In this document: positions 10,853-20,998 of the stretch, one piece after another
Layout: each line of letters opens with the position of its first letter
Numbering within the stretch: the first letter of the stretch is position 1
Source: Erythroxylum novogranatense
Lineage: Eukaryota > Streptophyta > Magnoliopsida > Malpighiales > Erythroxylaceae
Reading direction: 5' to 3'
Assembly (NCBI GenBank): GCA_029891385.1
Contig: JAIWQS010000079.1
Location: forward strand, 186,001-250,000
Length of the DNA: 64,000 bases
Program-made: the position numbers and the translations under genes
The notes under the pieces: generated by a model
Database searches by the model: none
Told to the model about the DNA's origin: nothing
Seen by the model: the letters and a program-made list of their open reading frames with translations, nothing else

Positions 10853-12669
10853 CTGAGAAAAATAATTGCAATGTTGGGTGAGTTTGCGAACTCAGTGAGA
10901 AACCATCATCGATGGTCCACCCAACTCATACATTCACAATTCATATACACACTGAATCACATACTCACACTTTCATATATTCACATGCAATCAAATTCAC
11001 TTTCACACAGCTTCACTTTAGGTCATTTACAAATGCAGATGATGTGACACTTTCTGGGTTTCATTTCATTGTTGTGACCGAGTAATCAAATCAATAATCA
11101 CATTTTGGCAAGTAGGAGGGCCCTCTGGTATGCACTACGCCCACTCACATTAGGGATAGGAGAGCCCACTGGGTATGCACTAATCCCTTTCACATAATAG
11201 GACCCCACACCCCACCCGTAGGTGTTTGCAGTTTTATCATGCGTGTGTTCATGGGTTTTACCGCTGCATCCTCAAATATTCATGCATGCCCTAGTCAACA
11301 ACTATCATTAATCTGATCATTTAACTATGCATGAATGCATATGTTCACTTTCCATTTTCAGTCATTAACATTATACATCATATCTCATTTCTTCTGACCT
11401 TTCGTCCCAGATTGCGATCATATGCATTTACACCGAGGCATTCAAATACACTTACTCACATTAACACTTCAATCTCACATTTTCAATATTTCAACACCCA
11501 TGGTCCAAATCAATCAAAAGCAATCACATATATCCATCCTTAACTCCACATGGCATCCATGCAACAAATTAAACACATATAGGTCGAGAAACCAACTAGG
11601 TTACTCACCGCACTTCCGAGCTATATACCGGAAGTCTCAATATCGTCTGTGGAATGTCGATCCATCTAACCTCTATGTCAAATCAAATAAATCACACATT
11701 ACCAAATATGCCAATTTCAATCAATAATAATACATATTTAACAAATGCGATAAATACTATACATGTTATGACATTCCATCCAATTCCTAATTCTCATTTA
11801 GATCACTCTCACTCTAATTCATTATCATTCCAAATACCATAATTCAATTCACTAATATCAATACTCTAAGGTCACATTTCCATTAAAATCACATTCACTA
11901 TTCATTTTCCACTCAACTCGATAATCATCTAATTACGTTCTAATTTCCATTCTTATCAATTTAATATTCTTAGTCTCCAAAATTTCAATTAATCATTTGG
12001 GGACTAATTCCTTTAAAATCAACCTTAATCTCATTACTTGTAACAATCATCTTATAATCACTTAATTTCATTTCTCCTAAATTGCAATTTCTAGTCTCAA
12101 ATGCCATTTAGTTCATAGCTAATCCAAATTAAATCCCAAAACTCTCCAATTCAAAACCTCAATAATCAACTTTTCTAATCGGTCTCCTTCGCCGACATCC
12201 GATCCTTCGTCATGGGCGTGAAATCTCTTTTCGTCGCGACGTGCGGACCAAGCTTGTCGTAAAGACGCGCTCCGGCCGGCACGGCGCAGGCGGCCTCCAA
12301 CCCATTCGTCGCGGCATACCAATTAAATAATTATTATTCGTCGCGACGTGCACGCTAAAGGGGCTCATTGCGGCGTGTTCTTCACACGTCGCGACGTGCA
12401 AACCCAGAAACTCATCCGAAAACCCAGAAATTCATCCGATCTACTGATATAAATTCTTCCAAATCATATCTAAACACTCTCAATCGGTTTTAAAGCGTTA
12501 AGCCCAACTTATTTCTAACCTCGATCATCATTTAAACCCTTTTCATCAAACACCCAAATCAAACTCTCACAAACCCTATCGCCGATGCTTTCAAATTCTC
12601 TAAACAATTTCTCACTCAAATCAATGATCGAATGAAACGATTTTAACTCATAAACATATAGAAACTTAC
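10853..12669 (-). other. Predicted intron inside the L2 3' LTR
   Basis: On the minus strand the donor CAA|GTAAGT begins at 12669 and the acceptor TTTTTCTCAG|GA ends at 10853. The branch-point match CTCAC has its A at 10879, 26 nt before the acceptor, on the 3' arm of the hairpin at 10880-10893. Length is 1,817 nt. The other L2 LTR and three related families share the arrangement. Splicing is inferred. Confidence 0.45.
12183..12415. other. CG-rich island in the L2 3' LTR
   Basis: A short, strongly CG-rich stretch in an otherwise AT-rich LTR, with repeated CGTCGCGACGTGC (centre palindrome GTCGCGAC) at about 12228, 12340 and 12388. The counterpart in the other LTR (18285-18510) is the segment where the two LTRs differ most. 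The short frames at 12119-12322 and 12210-12401 are not conserved and are dismissed. Confidence 0.7.
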
Positions 12670-13395
12670 TTGATTCGAGCTTCAATCCGCTAAGAATCCT
12701 TCAAGCAACTCCAAATCCCTAGTTTTCTCACCCATTTAACGCCGATGAGCTTAATGAACAATTAAGCTTCTCTCTTAAGCTTATACATATATATATATAA
12801 TCATTTGACTCATGTCCAATTCTTGGGTCTAACAAACCGATTTCTATTCCATTTTCTCCCAATTTCGCAATAACCATTAACAATACTCCCAAAATCATAA
12901 TTCCAATTGTTCCATATCAATTATCATTCTTCTCGGACTCTAATCAAATAAATCACCACTAAGCCAATTTTCCAATCGGATCTCTTACTCTAAAATTTCC
13001 AAAGAAATTTCCATAAATTCACTAAAATTGAGTAATGCCAATTCCTATGCTCAAATTTCCAAATTTCCATTTCTAAATTCCATTTTACTCCAATTCCATA
13101 ATCAAAACCTAATTATACACTTATTACTAAATTTCCAATTTTCACAACCAAATTTTCATCTCAGACGATTTTGATCAATTTTCCAATTGTACAATTAAGT
13201 CGATTCTCAATCGACCAATTATAACCAATTTCCGATTTCACAATCAAGTCGGGAATTGTCATACATATATATACATATATATATATATATGTACTATAGA
13301 AACAATAACACATGTACGATGCAACACTTTCGCACTAAATCCTAAACCCGATCCAAATTTCCAATATACCCGTCACTCTCCTAACGGATGTTACA

Positions 13396-13410
13396 ATTCT
13401 CCTCCTAATA
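13396..13410 (-). other. L2 polypurine tract
   Basis: Sense-strand TATTAGGAGGAGAAT directly before the 3' LTR start TGTAACATCC, the expected second-strand priming site. L1 has a close match at 23364-23380. Confidence 0.8.
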
Positions 13411-16400
13411 AAAATTTCGTCCTCAAAATTTCATATACGATTCAATCAAAACAATAGGGAGTCTTTTCGGTCATTTATTCTCCGGTTTCCACTTATTTCA
13501 CTATACAACTGAATTCGCTATCTTAATCACACTGCAATCACTTACTTACCTCCTTTTCCTTACTCAAACTCTATATTGTTTAACGATTTCTTTTGATTAC
13601 GCATAATTCTTTATATTTAAAGCCACTGCTACTCACATCCGATCATATCGATATTTCCTATTTCTGTCCATCCAATTCATCTTTTAAGTTCTATTTATTT
13701 TCCAATCCATATATCGATTCACAACATGGTCACATCAAGGCCATTAATAACGAATTTCATCTCTCATTTACCTATTATCTCAATCAATACTTAGTTTGGC
13801 CGAGGTGATACATTTAGAAACGTTTCCTATATCGCTTATCAATTTGCACCTCTCCAATGCCAATTACTAACCTCATAAGGTTTCAACAATCTCGATAATC
13901 ATCAATTTGATTCATTCTCATCAAATTGGATTTCTTAACCACTATGACAGATTCAAATCACCTATCAATCTTAACTCAATCCTTCAGGGCCTTTGGGTAG
14001 ATTAGGTCCTGCTCACTTCACTATCCGGATAAACAACTCCTCTTTAAATATATGATCTTTTATACGCTATTCGAATTGATATCACCAATTTAACACAATC
14101 AATCCTATGAACTCCAACAAAATAGTCGCTTTCCATTGATAACACACAACAACCGTAGGTCAATCATACTCATCATTTCTCAATAACACATTTTACTTTC
14201 TATTACTCTTCTAATATACTCCTATCAATTACTTCTTGGATTTTCACTAACAGCCTCGTAATGAAAATTACTTATACTACTTAGTCCACCACAAACTCAT
14301 TGTCTTTATAGAAAAACTATTCACAAATTCCTCAAATGTTCCACTAATTCAACACTTTTAATTCGGATTTTGCCATGCTTTCAATACACACCGCATATTT
14401 GACTTGGAATTCCAATTACTATTATGTTCTTTTTGCGCTTTACCAACTCGATAGTTTACACTCATTCTTATATCAGTTTCATAACCTCATTGCCTCATTA
14501 TTTGCTTCAGTAACTAAATTTTGAATCACGCTTATAACTTAATCATTATCGCTTGACAACCATATAATTTCCTCCAAAAATATTTCTCTCCGAATAGAAC
14601 CTCTAAACTTTCACAGTACTGTCCAATGCAATGTCCAATACAATAAATTTTCAGGTCATCCAATACCAATTCTGCATATAAGATTATACTAATCTCTATA
14701 CATATAGAATTTCTTTACACTATTTCAATCGATCACATTATACCTCCAACTCGAATTGCACATTTCTCCAAGTGTCTCTTCTTACAATCATTAATCATTC
14801 ACTTCACATATTTTTCCTCTAACACTTTCTTTATCAGTTAAGATCAGAAAACATTTACCAATTCCTGGACGCATCCAATATACAATCTATTCTAAAATAA
14901 CTCTCAATTCCTTATAGATACCTATCCTTTACAATTTCACATTTATCAATACCTCTATTTGCATTTTATCTCCCAATTCAATGTTCAATAATAATTTGTC
15001 CACTAATTATGTAACCAAGATCAATTCACTATTGTAACACTTGCATGGTATACAATTTCCTCAATCGTGCTAATTTATCTTCTTCACTATTCAAATATAT
15101 TCATCGATCGTCAATGGTCACGAACCACTATCTACTTTAAACTTAATTTAAACATTTCACTCTTTGCAAAACTCCTTAAGTATTTTCCAATGAAAACAAT
15201 TTTCTTGTAATCTCCTCATTTCCATCATAATATGTTCAAATACATGTTCTCTTACACTAACTTCTCCACATATCCATTTATTGCCCTCATATCAACTGGG
15301 TTGATAACCCATTCATCAAATCACTTTATGCTTTACTATTATCACAAAAAATATACCTGATCGGTATTATTCTCATAATCACGATTTATATCTCTTTAAT
15401 TGCCAATAATCCTATTACATGTCAATTCTTTACATTATCATAACACATACCTTCTTAATGACTTATTCTATCTTTTATATTTCCAATAACGACTTTTATT
15501 CATTCCACACTTCTTTCAATTCCTATTCATCAACGGTCATCACATCGATTATCAATGCCTTAAGTCATCAATGTTCACTATAGCTCTTAATATCTCATGA
15601 AGATCAATTATGCCACAATTTAATCACTTACGCTTAGGATACCTCAATTTCATTTGATTTGTTGACCACAATTTTTTTTTTTTTCACCTATCCTCGATCA
15701 TTGAGGAGTTACCAAATATCCTTATTACACTCTCAATTCATGCACAAACAATCACTATTAACACTTTCATTTCTTACTCTAACACACAATTTAATTTCCG
15801 ATATCCTTTCCATTATCAGGTGTGCATTCGCATAGGCAATTTTCCATTGAATCTTAACAACTTTTCAACTTTTTCATCTATCAATATCATTCTCTTACCT
15901 TTCGATCTTTTCATTATTTCTTTTTACACAATCACTCAAATCCATATCACACATGTTCATTCATTCTTACTTTCTCACTTAACATATTCCGACTCTAAGT
16001 CATAAACTTCCAATCATAACTCTCTTCATGCTTTCGCTGCGTAACTCTGATCATAAAACATTTTATTCCCCGTTCACTTTACTTATACACTTTCAATCTT
16101 ACCATCTTTACCATATCCTGATATTGCTTCTATCAATCCACAACTACACATATACATTTTCACATCTATTTCACATTCACTGCCAATATAACTCTAATGT
16201 CATATTTCATAATATACCCATGAGGACCAATACACTAAATTTCCAAGTATCATATCGCACTTATACTGATTCTTATTCCTTGACTGCTCCACAATTTCCA
16301 TTATCACATTTTACACATCATCTTTCCTTCACTATTTCTAACCACTTAAACCACTAGTACAGCTCATGTATGAGACTCAGATGCTAGATCGGGATCATCG

Positions 16401-16477
16401 TCACTATCTCGTCGAGACATAACTTATATGCATGCACTTTGACACATTTGTCTCTAATGCCCATGTAAGATTGTACT
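13411..16477 (-). other. L2 internal region, non-coding
   Basis: About 3 kb with very few G on the plus strand, so the element's sense RNA would be C-poor. No gag, protease, reverse transcriptase, integrase or zinc-knuckle motif was found on either strand. The longest frames (109 codons, 16028-16357 plus; 110 codons, 16384-16716 minus) are low complexity or overlap the PBS/LTR junction. A short minus-strand start near 16420 (MSRRDSDDD, 18 codons then stop) resembles a gag beginning, as if a coding ancestor was gutted. Confidence 0.65.
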
Positions 16478-16490
16478 GGGCTCGATACCA
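16478..16490 (-). other. L2 primer-binding site
   Basis: Sense TGGTATCGAGCCC next to the 5' LTR is initiator tRNA-Met type (TGGTATCAGAGCCC) with a small deletion. The same site in L1 is perfect. Confidence 0.75.
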
Positions 16491-16494
16491 CAAA

Positions 16495-19464
16495 TGTAGC
16501 ACCCCACTCCCCGTGACCGAACCCGACATCTACAAAGGATATCCGAGCCCGTGACCCGCGAGGGTGGTATGCTAGAGCAAAACAAATACACTTTAAAACT
16601 CGATATAACATTTTTCTTTTCTTCTTTTCGAAAACAGTTGAGTGCGGAAAACGATAACCAAATTGGGCCCGATTTAATACGAAAACATTTTTCAAATATA
16701 AAAAAATTTCAGTCATTAACTAGCACTCACTAGTGCTCAATCATTTCATAAATAGAAATGCATGACCCAACTGGGCCCAATGTCATTTCTGAACATTTTC
16801 AGTATTTCAATACAATTACACATTATCAATTGGGGCCCACTTAATAAATCACTACACTAATGCAGATGTGAACAACACTGATCCCGACCCTTTACTCTGC
16901 CTTGCTAGCAACGATCATACTCCCGTTAGTCTAACGGGGTACTCTTCAACTCCTGAAAAAAATAATTGCAATGTTGGGTGAGTTTGCGAACTCAGTGAGA
17001 AACCATCATCGATGGTCCACCCAACTCATGCATTCACAATTCTTATACACACTGAATCACATATTCACACTTTCATATATTCACATGCAATCAAATTCAC
17101 TTTCACACAGTTCACTTTAGGTCATTTACAAATGCAGTATGCATGTGACACTTTCAGTTTCATTTCATTGTTGTGACCGAGTGCAATCTAAAATCAATAA
17201 TCACATTTTGGCAAGTAGGAGGGCCCTCGGGTATGCACTACCGCCCACTCACATTAGGGATAGGAGAGCCCACTGGTATGCACTAATCCTTTCACATAAT
17301 AGACCCACACCCCACCCGTAGGTGTTTGCGGAGTTTCATTGCGGCGTGTGTTCATGGGTTTTACCGCTGCATCCTCAAATATTCAGTGGCGCCCCTGTCA
17401 ACAACTATCATTAATCTGATCATTTAACTATGCATGAATGCATTTGTTCACTTTCCATTTTCAGTCATTCATTATACAATCATATCTCATTTCTTCGACC
17501 TTTCGTCCCAGACATGCGATCATATGCATTGACACCGAGGCATTCAAATACACTTACTCACATTAACACTTCAATCTCACATTTTCAATATTTCAACACC
17601 CATGGTCCAAATCAATCAAAAGCAATCACATATATCCATCCTTAACTCCACATGGCATCTGTGTAATAAATTAAACACATATAGGTTGAGAAACCAACTA
17701 GGTTACTCACCGCACTTCGAACTACACTGGAAGTCTCAATATCGTCTGTGGAATGTCGATCCATCGAACCTCTATGTCAAATCAAATAAATCACACATTA
17801 CCAAATATGCCAATTTCAATCAATAATAATACATATTTAACAAATGCGATAAATACTATACATGTTATGACATTCCGATCCAATTCCGAATTTCTCATTT
17901 AGATCACTCACTCTAATTCATTATCATTCCAAATACCATAATTCAATTCACTAATATCAATACTCTAAGGTCACATTTCCATTAAAATCACATTCACTAT
18001 TCATTTTCCACTCAACTCTGATAATCATCTAATTACGTTCCGAATTTCCATTCTTATCAATTTAATATTCTTAGTCTCCAAAATTTCAATTAATCATTTG
18101 GGGACTAATTCCTTTAAAATCAACCTTAAACTCATTACTTGTAACAATCATCTTATAATCACTTAATTTCATTTCTCCTAAATTGCAATTTCTAGTCTCA
18201 AATGCCATTTAGTTCATAGCTAATCCAAATTAAATCCCAAAACTCTCCAATTCAAAAACCTCAATAATCAACTTTTCTAATGATCAGTCTCCTTCGCCAC
18301 GACATCCGATCCTTCGTCACAAGTGAAATTCGCTTTCGTCGCGACGCAGCGGACAGCTTCGTTCGTCATAGCAAGACTTCGCTTCGTCAAGCGGCGGCGG
18401 CCTCCAACCCATTCGTCATGCATACTAATTAAATAATTATTATTCGTCATGACGCGCACGCTTAAAGGGCTCGCCACGGCGTGTTCTTCACATCGTCATG
18501 ACGCAAACCCGAAATTCATCCGATCCACTGATATAAATTCTTCCAAATCATATCTAAACACTCTCAATCGGTTTTAAACGTTAAGCCCAACTTATTTCTA
18601 ACCTCGCATCATCATTTAAACCCTTTTCATCAAACACCCAAATCAAACTCTCACAAACCCTATCGCCGATGCTTTCAAATTCTCTAAACAATTTCTTACT
18701 CAAATCAATGATCGAATGAAACGATTTTAACTCATAAACATATAGAAACTTACTTGATTCGAGCTTCAATCCGCTAAGAATCCTTCAAGCAACCCCAAAT
18801 CCCCAGTTTTTCACCCACGAACGTCGATGAGCTTAATGAACAATTGCTTCTCTCTTGCTTATACATATATATATATAATCATTTGACTCATGTCCAATTC
18901 TTGTGGTCTAACAAACCGATTTCTATTCCATTTTCTTCCAATTTCGCAATAACCATTAACAATACTCCCAAAATCATAATTCCAATTGTTCCATATCAAT
19001 TATCATTCTTCTCGGACTCGGAATCAAATAAATCAGCCACTAAGCCAATTTTCCGGTCCGGATCTCTTACTCTAAAATTTCCGAGAAATTTCCATAAATT
19101 CACTAAAATTGAGTAATGCCAATTCCTATGCTCAAATTTCCAAATTTCCATTTCTCTAAATTCCATTTTACTCCAATTCCATAATCAAAACCTAATTATA
19201 CACTTATTACTAAATTTCCAATTTTCACAACCAAATTTTCATCTGTACGATTTTGATCAATTTTCCAATTGTACAATTAAGTCGATTCTCAACTGACCAA
19301 TTATAACCAATTTTTGATTTCACAATCAAGTCGGGAATTGTCATATATATATATCTGTACTATAAAAACAATAACACATGTACGATGCAACACTTGCCTG
19401 TACCAAATCCTAAACCCGATCCAAATTGCCAATATACCCGTCACTCCGATAACGGGATGTTACA
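16495..19464 (-). mobile_element. L2 5' LTR
   Basis: 2,970 bp. Plus-strand view begins TGTAGCACCCCACTCC and ends AACGGGATGTTACA, followed by TSD ACATC (19465-19469). It is near-identical to the 3' LTR, with differences clustered at CG dinucleotides. It carries the same TATA tract (about 18861-18878), donor (18753), hairpins (17002-17016 and 16980-16993) and acceptor (16953). Confidence 0.9.
16953..18753 (-). other. Predicted intron inside the L2 5' LTR
   Basis: Donor GTAAGT at 18753 and acceptor TTTTTTCAG|GA at 16953, 1,801 nt apart. The hairpin GAGTTCGCAAACTC (16980-16993) and the adjoining CTCAC lie 27 nt before the acceptor. This is the copy that would be transcribed into the leader of L2 genomic RNA. 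Inference only. Confidence 0.45.
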
Positions 19465-19895
19465 ACATCTCTCACTCATCATCAGATGCTATACGCCCGT
19501 TGCCTAACAAGGTATTCTTCTGAGTCCTGAAAAAAAATTACAAATTTTGGGTGGGTTTTACGAACTCAGTGAGGTAACCATCATCGATGGTTCACTCAAT
19601 TCATGCAACACAACAATTCACATAACATATATTTACATTGTTACATATGTGATCACATTTCAAAATTTCACTTGAGCATAGACAATTAGATGCATTTCAA
19701 TCGATTAGACATCCATAACCAATTGAATTCACAAAACACTCAAGCATAATACAGTTGTTTCATAATTCACATTCAGAAGTACCACATGATTGGTACCGCA
19801 GAAGCATAAGGCAGTTAGCCTTTCACTCAATCAAAGAGATTAAAATCAGATGCATATGACATATGTATGTGACACTTTTTTAATTTATTTAGGTG

Positions 19896-20074
19896 TTGTG
19901 ACCGAGCGCCTGAACTGTCCTAATATGGGCGTATTAATCGTTGAGCCTGAGGCTCTGAACTGTCCCAATATGGGCGCATTAATCGTTGAGCCTGAGGCTC
20001 TGAATCACTGTGGGGCTCGAGGACCAAATATAAATGTTGAGCTTGTAGCTCTCGGTGGTTGCTCTGGTCACAAT
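19896..20074 (-). repeat. GAGC hairpin domain in LTR L1 (copy 1), with a 45-bp duplication
   Basis: Bounded by TTGTGACCGAG (19896) and CTCTGGTCACAA (20062-20073), which can pair. Inside are perfect small inverted repeats GAGCCTGAGGCTC (19943-19955 and 19988-20000) and GAGCTTGTAGCTC (20039-20051). A 45-bp unit is repeated twice at 19911-20000 and only once in the other copies. An 86-codon frame across it is not supported as a gene. Confidence 0.7.
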
Positions 20075-20904
20075 TGTCATTTACTGATCATAATGCATAT
20101 GTCGCAATGAAGCAATATCATCATCACACTCATTCCCAAATTATCACATTTAACCAAATAGTTCACAATTAATCACATTAAAATCACGATCACAATTTAT
20201 CACATTTAAACATAAAGGTCCCAAATTCTCAGACAAATAGCACTTCTATATCAAAATCTCCCAATATATCGGACCTTCTGTCCGGAATCCATAATCAAGA
20301 TACAATTCCCACCATTATTCGCCATAGAACTATAAATAAAACAAATAATAATTGAGGAACTGTTTAGGTCACTCACCAATAGCTTCCGAGCTAATGCCTG
20401 GAAGTCTCGGCAACATCTATGGGTTGACGTTCCAAAAGCGTCTCTATAACAGTCAAAATATTTCAAACATTACCAAATGTACAATCAGAAATATTTAATA
20501 TTGCACAAGTAGCTATTAAAAATGTGTACACAATGCATATTCGTGACATCCAGGCACTATTCCATAATTTCTGTCACAAAAATTTCCTCTAAAAAATTAG
20601 AAAACCATAGACACCAAAATCATTCAATTCGGATCTCTATAGGTCCAATTATTAATAAAATAAGTACCAGAAAATAACTATCCGGTCCTCTCACTTCGAC
20701 CTAGTCAATCCCCGTCAATTTCATCTCCAAAAATTCCCAATTTTATATATAAATGAAATTAAATATTACACGAATCTGATGCCTCGAGAATCAGGTCAAT
20801 CAGACGTCGGATGAAAAAGTAATTGACAAAAGAATTAAATGAAATTTATAATTAACTAAAGAATAATAGATAATTAAATAAAAAATAAAAAAATAATTAG
20901 AATG

Positions 20905-20998
20905 GGTCTCGCCCTCGCGATTTGTCGCGGGCGGGAGACCACTGTCTGGCCCTCGATCTCGTGAGGGTGATCTGTCCCCCTCGCGAGATGCGAGGTTC
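20905..20998. other. CG-rich island in the L1 3' LTR
   Basis: Dense CTCGCGA and TCGCGG motifs in AT-rich surroundings. The L1 right LTR has the counterpart at 34437-34530. The inner solo LTR (28602-34301) lacks an obvious copy. Confidence 0.65.

Larger units (their letters stand above)
10403..13395 (-). mobile_element. L2 3' LTR
   Basis: 2,993 bp. Sense strand starts TGTAACATCC at 13395; the far end at 10403 is decayed (TCAGCACTTCAC in place of TGTAGCACCCCAC). It contains a TATA tract (about 12786-12800), a donor-like GTAAGT (12669), a CG-rich island (12183-12415), an ACCATC hairpin (10902-10916), a GAGTT hairpin (10880-10893) and a CAG acceptor (10853). Confidence 0.85.
10403..19464 (-). 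mobile_element. L2: young LARD-like non-coding LTR element
   Basis: Two near-identical LTRs (10403-13395 and 16495-19464) flank a 3.1-kb interior with a PPT at its left end and a PBS at its right end. It is inserted in L1's left LTR: the uninterrupted sequence in the right LTR reads CCACATCTCTC near 27325, and here ACAT and ACATCTCTC lie on either side, giving TSD ACATC (left copy decayed). The interior has no reading frame above about 110 codons and no recognisable domain. LTR similarity says the insertion is recent, so the lack of coding is original and not decay. It depends on proteins from another element. Confidence 0.85.

Noticed and set aside
13262..13296. AT palindrome as a possible MITE end
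   Set aside because: Simple TA-repeat with no terminal repeats or TSD; present in shorter form in the other L2 LTR (about 19341-19352).
16028..16357. Plus-strand frame of 109 codons in the L2 interior
   Set aside because: Antisense to the element, low complexity in a G-poor strand where stops are rarer; no domain.
19850..20110. 86-codon frame and its relatives at 27711-27899 and 43595-43855
   Set aside because: The recurring peptide (EALNCPNMGALIVE) tempted a conserved small protein call, but it lies in different orientation contexts antisense to the element, is disrupted at 29165-29356, and is better explained by the GAGC hairpin domain.
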